Shown one piece after another: positions 54,249 to 62,383 of a DNA stretch of 64,000 nucleotides. Position 1 is the first letter of the stretch, and every line of letters begins with the position of its first letter. The DNA lies in the NCBI GenBank assembly GCA_020848035.1, contig JADLAX010000095.1, forward strand, positions 62,001 to 126,000. The letters run 5' to 3'. The translations under genes and the position numbers were made by a program. The stretch comes from Anaerolineae bacterium. Its GTDB lineage: Bacteria; Chloroflexota; Anaerolineae; Promineifilales; Promineifilaceae. The notes below the pieces were generated by a model, which saw nothing but the letters and a program-made list of their open reading frames with translations, had not been told where the DNA came from and did no database searches.

Positions 54249-55318
54249 CACAACTATCTGAGAAGTTAACCCATTTCATCCAGCAGATGCCCAAGGCGGA
54301 AATTCACATCCACCTGGAAGGGGCCATCCAGCCCCAGACCGTGCTGGAGCTGGCCAAACGGCATAACAAACTGGACACGCTGCCCAGCACCACAGAAGCC
54401 GGGCTGCGCCGCTGGTTCACCTTCACCGACTTTCCCCACTTCGTCGAAATTTACCTGATCATCCAGGATTTAATCCGCACCGCCGACGATTTTGCTCTGA
54501 TTGTGTTTGAAAACGGGGCCGACATGGCCGCGCAAAACATTCGCTACCGCGAAATTACGGTGACGCCCTACACCCACACCGACCTTCAGGATAAAGGGCT
54601 GGATTTTGCCGAGCTGTTCAGGGGGTTGGAAAACGGCCGTCTGCAAGCCAAAGAAGCGTTCGGCGTCGAAATGCGCTGGGTGTTCGACATCCCGCGCAAC
54701 CTCACCGACCACCCGGACGGCAGCTACAACCCCAGCGCCGCCGAAAAAACCCTGGCCTACGCCCTGGAAGGCAAAGCCCACGGCAGCGTCATCGGTTTGG
54801 GACTGGGCGGCTACGAAGTTGGTTATCCCCCCGAGCGTTTTGCCCACGCCTTTGAAAAAGCCAAGGCCGCTGGTCTGCTTAGCGTGCCCCACGCCGGGGA
54901 AACGGTTGGCCCAGAAAGCATCTGGGGCAGCCTCAAAGCGCTGCAAGCCGACCGTATCGGCCACGGCGTGCGCGCCATCGAAGACCCCAGCCTGCTGGCG
55001 ACGCTGAAGGTTAAGCAAATTCCCCTGGAAATTAACCCCACCAGCAACACCTGCCTCAAGGTGTTTGCCTCGCTCAGTGACCACCCGTTCCGCCTGCTGG
55101 ACGATCGTGGCCTGTTTGTCACCGTCAACACAGACGATCCGCCACTGTTCAACACAACGCTGGTGCAGGAATACCAGGTTCTCGTCCGCGAATTTGGCTA
55201 TGATGCGGCCGGACTAACCCGCATCGCCCGCAATGCCTTTGTCGCCGCTGGCGCCGAGCCAGAGCTGAAGGAACGCCTGCTACAAGAGTTCGACGCCTGG
55301 GTGCGAGACAATCGGTAA
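54245..55318 (+). CDS. add: Adenosine deaminase-family enzyme
   Basis: The 357-residue metal-dependent deaminase has the zinc motif KAEIHIHLEGA (His21/His23), the substrate-binding GLGLGGYEVGYPPE, HAGETVGPESIW, DRIGHGVRA and NTDDPPLF. The length and motifs fit adenosine deaminase; adenine or aminodeoxyfutalosine deaminase are possible relatives. ATG 54245 overlaps the rsmA stop by 4 bp, so the two are coupled. Confidence 0.87.
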   Translation: MTQLSEKLTHFIQQMPKAEIHIHLEGAIQPQTVLELAKRHNKLDTLPSTTEAGLRRWFTFTDFPHFVEIYLIIQDLIRTADDFALIVFENGADMAAQNIRYREITVTPYTHTDLQDKGLDFAELFRGLENGRLQAKEAFGVEMRWVFDIPRNLTDHPDGSYNPSAAEKTLAYALEGKAHGSVIGLGLGGYEVGYPPERFAHAFEKAKAAGLLSVPHAGETVGPESIWGSLKALQADRIGHGVRAIEDPSLLATLKVKQIPLEINPTSNTCLKVFASLSDHPFRLLDDRGLFVTVNTDDPPLFNTTLVQEYQVLVREFGYDAAGLTRIARNAFVAAGAEPELKERLLQEFDAWVRDNR

Positions 55319-55367
55319 TCGGTAAAACGCCACCGACCAAACGGCCGATTCGACCCCGCGAATTCCG

Positions 55368-56636
55368 TTACAGCCGCTGCGCCCACTTTTGCACAATGGT
55401 CACAGCATTCACCACACCAGCCTCGGCCCGGATTTTGGCCCCGAGTTCGGCCGCCCGCTGACGCATGGGTTGGTTGGTAACGGCCGTTTCAATCGCCACT
55501 GCCAGCCGTTCCACCGTAAGTTGTGCCCGCGGAATTGGCGCGGGACCAACGCCCAGCTGCGCCACCCGGTGGCCCCAAAACGGCTGGTCGGCAAAAAAGG
55601 GCACGACAATCGAGGGCACACCCGCCCGCAGCCCAGCGGCGGTGGTGCCCGCCCCACCGTGATGCACCACCGCCGCCATACGCGGCAGCAGCCAGTCGTG
55701 CGGCGCGGCGTCCAGCATAAAAATGGAATCCGGTAAATCCCCGCCGCGCAAACCACCCCACCCAGACAGCAGCACAGCCCGCTGGTTGGTTTGCTGCAGG
55801 GCGGCGATGACGAGAGCGGCCGTTTCCTCCGGCTTGCGGTTGGTCATGCTGCCAAACCCCACGTAAACCGGCGGCGGTCCGGCGGCCAAAAAATCCACCA
55901 GGGCGGGCGGCGGCATCCATTCTGTTTCTGCCTCTAAAAACCAGTAGCCGGTCACCTGGGCCAAACGCGGCCAATCGGCCGGGGGCGCGATAACCGCCGG
56001 GCTAAAGCCATACAAAATAGGCAGCCCGCGTGTCTGCGCCGCGCCAAACGGCCCGAAAAAAGGTGCTTTGGGCAAGCCCAACACCTGCTGCCGCGCCAGC
56101 CTGTCTGCCTTACGCGACCCCTGCCACATGATTTGCCGCACGGCGTGGTGCGAAAATCGGTTAAGCCAGCCCAAAACGCCGGGCAGTGGTTTGGGCAGCA
56201 GCGCCCCGGCAAAGGCGCTTGTCGGCGTGAACGGCACGTAGTACGCCTGGAGCAGCGGCCGATTCAGCTTTTCCGCCAGCGACAACCCGATGAACAGGCC
56301 GCCGATGCCTGCCACAATCAAATCCGCACCCTGGCAGGCAGCTAACCCATCCTCGGCCCACTCCAGGGCCGCTTTTTGCGCCGCCTGGGCGGTGTAAGCG
56401 TTGATGGCCAAAAAGTTGCCCTTCTCCAACAGGGCCTGCATCTCCGGGCTGTCGGCCACAGCCTGCACGTTACCCCGGGCGATCTTAAACTCAAGGCCGT
56501 GGGCGGTAACCAGCGGTTCAAAAGCATCGTGGGTCATGAGGCGCACCTGGTGGCCAGCGGCGTGCAGCCCCTTGCCCAGCGCCACGTACGGCTGCACGTC
56601 GCCCCGGCTGCCCAGGGCTATGATAACAATTTGCAT
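55368..56636 (-). CDS. MGT-family (sterol-type) glycosyltransferase
   Basis: The 422-residue GT-B enzyme has the N-terminal IIALGSRGDVQPYVALGKGLHAAGHQVRLMTH, which is the sterol/UDP-glucosyltransferase type. It also has PVYVGFGSMTNRKPEE and the C-terminal AVVHHGGAGTTAAGLRAGVPSIVVPFFADQPFWG signature. Probable acceptors are sterols, hopanoid-like lipids or glycopeptides. CAGGAGTATTTT supports ATG 56636. Confidence 0.88.
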   Translation of the reverse strand: MQIVIIALGSRGDVQPYVALGKGLHAAGHQVRLMTHDAFEPLVTAHGLEFKIARGNVQAVADSPEMQALLEKGNFLAINAYTAQAAQKAALEWAEDGLAACQGADLIVAGIGGLFIGLSLAEKLNRPLLQAYYVPFTPTSAFAGALLPKPLPGVLGWLNRFSHHAVRQIMWQGSRKADRLARQQVLGLPKAPFFGPFGAAQTRGLPILYGFSPAVIAPPADWPRLAQVTGYWFLEAETEWMPPPALVDFLAAGPPPVYVGFGSMTNRKPEETAALVIAALQQTNQRAVLLSGWGGLRGGDLPDSIFMLDAAPHDWLLPRMAAVVHHGGAGTTAAGLRAGVPSIVVPFFADQPFWGHRVAQLGVGPAPIPRAQLTVERLAVAIETAVTNQPMRQRAAELGAKIRAEAGVVNAVTIVQKWAQRL

Positions 56637-56686
56637 AAAATACTCCTGTATTTCCCCGGAAACCAACTGTCACTATCTTTGCACAT

Positions 56687-56753
56687 GTCATTCCCGCGAA
56701 GGCGGGAATCCACTCTGGTACGCAAGATGGATACCCGCTTTCGCAGGTATGAC
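56687..56753. repeat. ATTCC(C/T)GCGAAGG dispersed repeat, copy 1
   Basis: GTCATTCCCGCGAAGGCGGG and then AATCCAC, with a second hairpin GATACCCGCTTTCGCAGGTA further on. This is the widespread repeat whose translation gives IPAFAGMT in many genomes. A second copy is at 57361-57429. Confidence 0.8.
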
Positions 56754-56904
56754 ACCTTCTCCGATAAGGTTAAAATCTGCAAAGTTCGGACCAGTTTATA
56801 GATGGCCGGTTTCTGGGAAAATGGAATCAACGAATAAGGGGGTAAATCTGCAAAGTCTTTGATAGAAGCTTTTGTTAAGCTCGCTACTTGGCGAAGAACC
56901 ACCT

Positions 56905-57327
56905 TTAGTTTGAAGATTGATCCACACGGGTAAACACATACAGCTCGCCAAAAATGGTGCCGTCGAAGTTCACCGTGAAATCCATTTTGTCTTCGTAAAA
57001 TTTGGCCGTGGCCGAGCCATTAAACTGCTCGTTACCCGACAAAACAAGCGAGTTGTCGCCCACAAAGGTGTAGCGCATCTCGGTGGTTTCACCAGACTCG
57101 ACGTCTTCCAGGAGCAAACGGCCGTCTTCCTGAAAGTCGAAAATTTTGTGGCCGAAACGGCCGTCGTTCACTTCCCACCGCCCCACAATGTACGCCGACT
57201 CCTCCGATACCACAGACGCCTGCGCCTGCGTTGGATCTTCAGCACCTTCCGAGCCACAGCTCACCACCAACAGCAGCATGGCAGCTGCCAACAACCAAAA
57301 CCAGCTAAAACGCATCACGTTGTTCAT
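56905..57327 (-). CDS. Small lipoprotein of unknown function
   Basis: The 140-residue protein MNNVMRFSWFWLLAAAMLLL... has a lipobox VVSCGS. A beta-rich domain follows (VGRWEVNDGRFGHKIFDFQEDGRLLLED, MRYTFVGDNSLVLSG, GSATAKFYEDKMDFTV), of lipocalin-like or DUF4488-like appearance. AAAAGGATTTT supports ATG 57327. The open frame extends upstream to 57429 only through the dispersed repeat (WIPAFAGMT), which is not part of the gene. Confidence 0.65.
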   Translation of the reverse strand: MNNVMRFSWFWLLAAAMLLLVVSCGSEGAEDPTQAQASVVSEESAYIVGRWEVNDGRFGHKIFDFQEDGRLLLEDVESGETTEMRYTFVGDNSLVLSGNEQFNGSATAKFYEDKMDFTVNFDGTIFGELYVFTRVDQSSN

Positions 57328-57360
57328 AAAATCCTTTTCCCACTCGTTGCAACTTTTGGT

Positions 57361-57429
57361 TGTCATTCCTGCGAAGGCAGGAATCCACTCCGGTAAAAAA
57401 ATGGATACCCGCCTTCGCGGGTATGACAC
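57361..57429. repeat. ATTCC(C/T)GCGAAGG dispersed repeat, copy 2
   Basis: TGTCATTCCTGCGAAGGCAG and then GAATCCACTCCGG, a loop and GGATACCCGCCTTCGCGGGT. It is located immediately upstream of the lipoprotein gene. Confidence 0.8.
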
Positions 57430-57695
57430 TGTCTTTAAAAGGGTTGAAATCTACCAAGAACGCACCTGCAAAGAACGTCCTATTGTCGTTAACCATGAAT
57501 CACCCAAAAATCTCCGCGAAAATCCGCGCCATCCGCAGCAAAAATTAGAACAGCCCCACTTTCCGCGCCTGGGCAACGGCCTGCGTGCGGCGGTGACCCG
57601 GTTTCAGACATGGGGGCAATTATAGGCACAGGCGCACCGTTTGGCACAAAGGCTCGTTTTTCAGATAATCCCCACCAATCGAAATGGAGGTAAGC

Positions 57696-57866
57696 ATGAA
57701 GATTAAATTGCATCGTCCCCGGCAGGCTCTGTGGAACGTCACAGTGGTGATATTTCTGCTGAGTCTGGCTGGCTATTTTCTCAACGTTCCGGTTCTCAAT
57801 TCGTTCGCCTACTACCTCATGCTGTTGGCCGCCAGCATTCTTATTTTAGGAACATGGGTCATCTAA
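57696..57866 (+). CDS. Small two-helix membrane protein
   Basis: The 56-residue protein MKIKLHRPRQALWNVTVVIFLL... has a basic N-terminus and two hydrophobic helices (VTVVIFLLSLAGYFL and YYLMLLAASILILGTWVI). GGAGGTAAGC supports ATG 57696. Its TAA overlaps the start of the kinase gene (TAATG). No family is recognised; similar small proteins are common in this phylum. Confidence 0.6.
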   Translation: MKIKLHRPRQALWNVTVVIFLLSLAGYFLNVPVLNSFAYYLMLLAASILILGTWVI

Positions 57867-58507
57867 TGAGCAAACATCTTGTGATCGTCGCGGGCAACAT
57901 TGGGGCAGGCAAAACGTCGCTGACCGAGCGCATTGGCGACCGCCTGGGCTGGCGCACTGCCTACGAATCGGTCATCGACAACCCGTACCTGGCCGACTTT
58001 TATGCCGACATGCGCCAGTGGTCGTTCCACCTGCAAGTGTTTTACATCGGCCACCGCGCCGAGCAATATTTGCAGCTGGCACGCAGCCCGGAATCGGCCA
58101 TTGCCGACCGCAGCATTTTTGAAGACGCCTTCATCTTTGCCCGCGCCCTGCACCACATGGGCAACCTGACGGAGCGGGATTACCACGCCTACCGCCGCGC
58201 CTTTGAGCTGGTGGTGAGCAGCTTGCCCAAGCCAGACCTGCTGCTCTACCTCAAAGCGCCGGTGCCGGTGCTAATGGCGCGCATCCAGCAGCGCGGCCGG
58301 GCCATCGAAAGCGGCATTACGGCCGATTACCTCAGCCTGCTGGACTCGTTCTATGACGACTGGCTGCGCTCGTTCGACGTCTGCCCCGTGCTGGTGATTC
58401 CCAGCCAGGATTTGGACTTTGTCAACAAGCCGCAGCACCTGGACATCGTGGTCCAGCGCATCCAGGATAAGCTGTCTGGGCAGGAAAATGTGGTCTTTCC
58501 CGACTGA
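57866..58507 (+). CDS. Deoxynucleoside kinase
   Basis: The 213-residue dNK-family enzyme has P-loop GNIGAGKT (10-17), the catalytic Glu in TAYESVIDNPYL, a hydrophobic substrate helix (WSFHLQVFYIGHRAEQYL) and the ADRSIFEDAFIFA motif (DRS), ending with a lid RIQQRGRAIE. It phosphorylates deoxyguanosine or deoxyadenosine for DNA-precursor salvage. Its start overlaps the preceding small membrane protein gene by 1 bp, so it is translationally coupled. Confidence 0.88.
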   Translation: MSKHLVIVAGNIGAGKTSLTERIGDRLGWRTAYESVIDNPYLADFYADMRQWSFHLQVFYIGHRAEQYLQLARSPESAIADRSIFEDAFIFARALHHMGNLTERDYHAYRRAFELVVSSLPKPDLLLYLKAPVPVLMARIQQRGRAIESGITADYLSLLDSFYDDWLRSFDVCPVLVIPSQDLDFVNKPQHLDIVVQRIQDKLSGQENVVFPD

Positions 58508-58511
58508 GATT

Positions 58512-58565
58512 TTGAGTAATTGGGTAATTGCCGCTAATTACTCAATTACTCAATTACCAATTACA
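58512..58565. repeat. ATTGGGTAATTGAGTAATT inverted repeat, copy 2
   Basis: TTGAGTAATTGGGTAATTG, a short loop, then TAATTACTCAATTACTCAAT and TACCAATTAC, ending just before the GNAT gene ribosome site. Confidence 0.75.
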
Positions 58566-58581
58566 AACAACCGAGGACAAT

Positions 58582-59130
58582 ATGCTGCAAAACAACAAAG
58601 TTCGCCTGAGGGCCATTGGCCGGGATGATTTGCCTGCGCTGTCGCGCTTTAACAATGATTTGGAAGTGGAGGTAGCTGGCGGCGGCGATCCGCCGTGGCC
58701 GCAGGCGCTGGAGCGGCTAACGGCCGAATACGAGACCAAATGGAGCCAGGGCGGCAAGGATGGCAACCAGGGGCACGTTGAGTTCGGCATTGAAGCGAAC
58801 GGCCAATTCATCGGCATGTGCGCCTTGTTCAACGTGGACCAGACGGCGCGGACCTGCGAACTGGGCATTGCCATTGGCGAAAAAGCGGTCTGGGGCCAGG
58901 GGTACGGCCGTTCCGCCATCACCCTCTTGCTGGAATACGCCTTTACTTACCACAACATGCACAAGGTGACGCTGCGGGTAAACGGCCGTAACGAACGGGC
59001 CATTCGCGCCTACCGTGCCTGCGGCTTTGTGGAAGAGGGCCGCCAGCGCCAGCAGGTGTGGAGCAGCGGCAGCTATGACGACGTGGTATACATGGGCATT
59101 TTGCGGGAGGAGTGGACGGCCGTTCGCTGA
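58582..59130 (+). CDS. GNAT-family N-acetyltransferase
   Basis: The 182-residue protein is of the RimJ/SpeG-like GNAT type: VRLRAIGRDDLPALSRF at the start, GIAIGEKAVWGQGYGRSAITLLLEYAF as the acetyl-CoA pyrophosphate loop, and KVTLRVNGRNERAIRAYRACGFVEEGRQRQ. The substrate may be a protein N-terminus or a polyamine. GAGGACAAT supports ATG 58582; the longer frame reads through the repeat. Confidence 0.85.
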   Translation: MLQNNKVRLRAIGRDDLPALSRFNNDLEVEVAGGGDPPWPQALERLTAEYETKWSQGGKDGNQGHVEFGIEANGQFIGMCALFNVDQTARTCELGIAIGEKAVWGQGYGRSAITLLLEYAFTYHNMHKVTLRVNGRNERAIRAYRACGFVEEGRQRQQVWSSGSYDDVVYMGILREEWTAVR

Positions 59131-59317
59131 CCCGGTACTACGCCTTTGCAAGGATAGAAATTAATACAAAAGTTTGAGTTTAAAGGGGGAGAATTCCCCG
59201 CAAATCAATCGGTAAACCCTTCAGGTTCTTTGCAGGTACGCCTCTATAATGCGGACATAGTTGTGTACACACTCAGTTTTCCGACAATACCAAACTAAAA
59301 GAACTTGGAGGTTCAAA

Positions 59318-59527
59318 ATGAGTAATCTGTTCGCTTTTAATCATGCTCAAGAGATGAAAACCGTTGAAACCCACGGCCATTACTGCGAAGAAACCCAGGT
59401 ATGGGTTGGCGAAGGCGTTGTGAAAGCAATGAGCGCCCAACCCGATGGTTTGACCGTCAAAGACCCGACGGGCACAATCACCTTCCCCTTCATTCCTGAC
59501 GCAGACGCCACCTTCGATTGGAACTAA
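59318..59527 (+). CDS. Small acidic hypothetical protein
   Basis: The 69-residue protein MSNLFAFNHAQEMKTVETHG... has HGHYCEETQVWVGEGVVKAM and TGTITFPFIPDADATFDWN, with no signal or membrane helix. TTGGAGGTTCAAA gives a strong start at ATG 59318. A TATAAT lies ~70 bp upstream (59245-59250), and a terminator follows. So it is an independently transcribed single gene. The function is unknown. Confidence 0.6.
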   Translation: MSNLFAFNHAQEMKTVETHGHYCEETQVWVGEGVVKAMSAQPDGLTVKDPTGTITFPFIPDADATFDWN

Positions 59528-59564
59528 TCCTTTTCCTGGACAAATTCTAGTCAAATACCAGCCC

Positions 59565-59602
59565 AAAATCCCGGCTCTTTTCAACGAAGCGCCGGGATTT
59601 TT
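59565..59602 (+). terminator. Rho-independent terminator
   Basis: AAAATCCCGGC pairs with GCCGGGATTTTT around a loop of about 14 nt, 38 bp after the small acidic gene. Confidence 0.8.
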
Positions 59603-60349
59603 GCTTAAACCTGGCTTTCACTAACCAAAAAGCATGAGACACCCTCCCCGAGAAAGGCCATTTGTCAAGGGGCATCAAGTTGTTTACGTCCACTTTTTTA
59701 GAGGAAGGTCATCTTGCCCATTCTGTCCAGACTGTTGAATACATTCAAAATGGCGGGCAGGGTGGCCCTATGCGTATAACGATGAGTGCTCAATGGCAAA
59801 ATGTGGGAAACGGCCGTAAGAACGGAATGGCCTCACCCTATATTTCCACGCCTACCTCAAAAGTATGAGCCATCTTCCCTTTTTGTTGTGATCCAATTTG
59901 AATGGGGATTGGCTATCCTAAAGATGTGTTTACAAATAACTTTTGATAAGAAAACGCATCCGCAAGGTTTGCCCGTTTACCAAAACCCAAAGTTAAAACG
60001 GGCAAACCCTATGTAATTGGCAGAAAGTTTTTCAAAATAAATGAGCGTGGAATCTGCCAATTTCTTGAGTAAACCGCACAAAAATGGCGCTTTTATCTTC
60101 TAAAAACTTTGTGCGGTTTGCTTAAATGGCCGAGTGAAGCGTGGTGTATGAAACCAAATTTATTTCCGGTCTGCCTCATGCATCACCTCAGGAAAGCAGC
60201 TATTTCTAACATAGTATTGAATTATGCAAATCGCAAAAAGATACTGAAGACAGATGAGTCAACTTGCTTGTGATCTGCTCAAGTAAAAGCCAAGTGTGCG
60301 TCTGTCCTCATTCAAAACTCTTTTGGCTTGTACATATTTAGAGGAAATC
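59603..60349. other. Gene-poor stretch with three consecutive hairpins
   Basis: No convincing gene is seen in this stretch. A frame at 59662-59868 lacks a ribosome site and family resemblance. Three hairpins follow each other: AGGTTTGCCCGTTT/AAAACGGGCAAACCCT (59965-60010), the GTAATTGGCAG element (60014-60064) and AAACCGCACAAA/TTTGTGCGGTTT (~60069-60118). Weak direct similarity between AAAAAGCATGAGACACCCTC (59628) and AAAAGTATGAGCCATCTTC (59862) might mark the ends of a decayed element. Confidence 0.5.
60014..60064. repeat. GTAATTGGCAG-family inverted repeat, copy 2 (inverted)
   Basis: This is the reverse complement of the copy at 62040-62092 over most of its length, including AAAGTTTTTCAAAATAAATG and AGCGTGGAATCTGCCAATT. 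Confidence 0.8.
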
Positions 60350-61099
60350 ATGGACCTAATCATGGAAAACACAGCCGACCAGCCCATTCCCACTCTTTCG
60401 CCAATTGTGCAAACACACAATTTGGCCAAGCAGTTTGGCAAATTCTGGGCCGTTAAAAATTTAGACATTACCGTTTATGATGGGGACATCTACGGCCTGC
60501 TTGGGCCAAATGGCGCGGGCAAAACAACCATCATCGCCATGATGCTCGGCCTGGTTCATCCCACAAGCGGCTCTGTGCACATTGCTGGCCTGCCGGTACT
60601 TAAGGAACGAAAAAAGGCGCTGCAGTTTGTCGGTGCCATGATCGAGACCCCGGCTTTTTATCCATACCTCAATGGCCGCGATAATTTGTACATTCTAGGC
60701 AGCTTGCGCCAGAAAATAAGCCGGACCCGGCTGGATGAAGTGCTAGATTTAGTCGGCATGGCCGCCCATCAACATAAGCGGTTTAGCACCTATTCACTGG
60801 GCATGAAGCAGCGTCTGGCCATTGGCCTTACTCTGCTGCACGAACCAAAGCTGCTGATTTTGGACGAACCAACCAACGGATTAGACCCTCATGGCACAGT
60901 AGAAATTCGCCGACTGATTTTAAAGCTGGCAAAACAAGGCCACACCATCATCCTCTGTTCGCATTTGCTGCACGAGGTGGAGCAAGTATGCAATCGGTTA
61001 GCCATTCTGAACCACGGCGAGCTGGTCACGGAAGGTTCCATTGAAATTGTCACCAGCGAAAACAATCTAGAAAGTACTTTTTTGAAATTAACGGAGTAA
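60350..61099 (+). CDS. ABC transporter ATPase (ABC-2 exporter type)
   Basis: The 249-residue ATPase has Walker A GPNGAGKT, the Q-loop region (VGAMIETPAFYPYLNGRDNL), signature YSLGMKQRLAIGLTLL, Walker B LLILDEPTNGLDP and switch His LCSHLLHEVEQV. The YSLGMKQR signature is that of the bacitracin/lantibiotic-type exporter ATPases. AGAGGAAATC supports ATG 60350. The permease gene follows by 4 bp, and a two-component pair follows that, suggesting drug- or peptide-responsive export. Confidence 0.87.
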   Translation: MDLIMENTADQPIPTLSPIVQTHNLAKQFGKFWAVKNLDITVYDGDIYGLLGPNGAGKTTIIAMMLGLVHPTSGSVHIAGLPVLKERKKALQFVGAMIETPAFYPYLNGRDNLYILGSLRQKISRTRLDEVLDLVGMAAHQHKRFSTYSLGMKQRLAIGLTLLHEPKLLILDEPTNGLDPHGTVEIRRLILKLAKQGHTIILCSHLLHEVEQVCNRLAILNHGELVTEGSIEIVTSENNLESTFLKLTE

Positions 61100-61103
61100 C
61101 CGC

Positions 61104-61976
61104 ATGAAAAAAACTCTCTTGCTCATTTGGCTAGAACTATTAAAAATTAGGAAACGCTCTTTGACCTGGATTGTGATTGGTCTGGGGATCATCAGTGTCG
61201 TAGGCACCCTTGTAGGTGCCTACAATCTGATGCTGAATAACAGCCTCATCAGCGCCACAACCGACCAGGCCATTCCTGTTGAAGAGGGCATTGTGAACTT
61301 TATCTTGCCAGGGGCGCTGCCATCGGCGTTAGGTGTAGCGCGCACGGTTGGCAGCTGGCTGCTGATCATCTTTACCGCCATTTTCATTGGCATGGAAGAT
61401 GCCTGGGGCACGCTGCGCGTGATGTTGAGTACCGGTATTAGCCGGGGCCAGTATCTGGCAGGCAAGTTGGGGGCGCTGCTGGTGGTTGTGGTGGGTTTTG
61501 TGCTGGTGGCTCTGGTATCGGGCGGGCTTACGGCCGTTTTCATCCAAAACACCACTTCTATACCGCTACCAGACCAGGCGGCAAACGGCCGTTTGCTTGG
61601 CAGCCTGTTCCTGATGAGCTGGCGCGTCGTCGTGGCGCTGTATGTGCCCGTTTTGCTTACCTTCTGTACTACCATTTTAAGCCGATCACAAGTAACAGGC
61701 ATTGCCATTGGGCTGGGTTACTTTCTGTTTGAAGCCATCATGAAAAACGCTTTCAATTCCTTGGGAGCTGTCGGGGATACCCTCCGTCCACTCCTCATTG
61801 GTTACGATATTGCCACGCTGATGGAACTGAACAGCTTTCATCTAGACAGGCTGCCAGAGTTATCCCCCTCGGTTGGAGAAGCGTGGCTGGCTTTAGGCGT
61901 CTACGGCGTTCTGTTTGTTGGCCTCAGCTGGTTTGTTTTTATGAAAAGAGACATTACTTCAGCAAGAGGTTCTTAG
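61104..61976 (+). CDS. ABC-2 type transporter permease
   Basis: The 290-residue protein has about six hydrophobic helices and a large first extracellular loop (~40-75). The central segment GMEDAWGTLRVMLSTGISRGQYLAGKLGALLVVV is characteristic of ABC-2 permeases. It pairs with the ATPase upstream as a half-transporter. CGGAGTAACCGC precedes the ATG. Confidence 0.83.
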   Translation: MKKTLLLIWLELLKIRKRSLTWIVIGLGIISVVGTLVGAYNLMLNNSLISATTDQAIPVEEGIVNFILPGALPSALGVARTVGSWLLIIFTAIFIGMEDAWGTLRVMLSTGISRGQYLAGKLGALLVVVVGFVLVALVSGGLTAVFIQNTTSIPLPDQAANGRLLGSLFLMSWRVVVALYVPVLLTFCTTILSRSQVTGIAIGLGYFLFEAIMKNAFNSLGAVGDTLRPLLIGYDIATLMELNSFHLDRLPELSPSVGEAWLALGVYGVLFVGLSWFVFMKRDITSARGS

Positions 61977-62039
61977 GGTCCGGTCGTTTTTAACTTGGCA
62001 AGATTGTCCCAATCTGTAATCTGTAAACGCCAGAGTTCA

Positions 62040-62092
62040 GTAATTGGCAGATTCCACGCTCATTTATTTTGAAAAACTTTTTGCCAATTACA
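62040..62092. repeat. GTAATTGGCAG-family inverted repeat, copy 3
   Basis: GTAATTGGCAGATTCCACGC, TCATTTATTTTG and a right arm TTTTTGCCAATTAC. It lies between the permease gene and the small membrane protein gene, splitting the presumed operon. Confidence 0.75.
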
Positions 62093-62133
62093 CATACTGA
62101 ATAAACCGTTAGAACTTAAGGAGTGGTTTACTT

Positions 62134-62337
62134 ATGTTAACCTATTTTGTTGCGGCTCTTTTGTTTTTTGGCGGGGTGATTGTAATATTTGCCAGAGAGC
62201 AGGTTTGGAAATTGACCGTTCTTTCCAATAAAATGAGCGGGCGGGCATCGGAACGAACCAGGGTTTGGGATGTCAGTATGGTCATCGTCGGTGTTGTTTC
62301 AATTGTTCTGGCTATCGTTGTGATCTTTCTTCGCTAA
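62134..62337 (+). CDS. Small two-helix membrane protein
   Basis: The 67-residue protein MLTYFVAALLFFGGVIVIFA..., a basic loop (KLTVLSNKMSGRASERTRVWD) and a second helix (VSMVIVGVVSIVLAIVVIFL). AAGGAGTGGTTTACTT gives a clear start. It lies between the ABC exporter and the sensor kinase; an accessory sensing role is possible but unsupported. Confidence 0.65.
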   Translation: MLTYFVAALLFFGGVIVIFAREQVWKLTVLSNKMSGRASERTRVWDVSMVIVGVVSIVLAIVVIFLR

Positions 62338-62383
62338 AATTGATAAGCAAACCTACCTGGAAATCCTAGGGCAGAGGCAGGGA

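Noticed and set aside
57361-57548. Short frames reading the dispersed repeat (WIPAFAGMT)
   Set aside because: This is the standard translation of a widespread intergenic repeat, not a protein.
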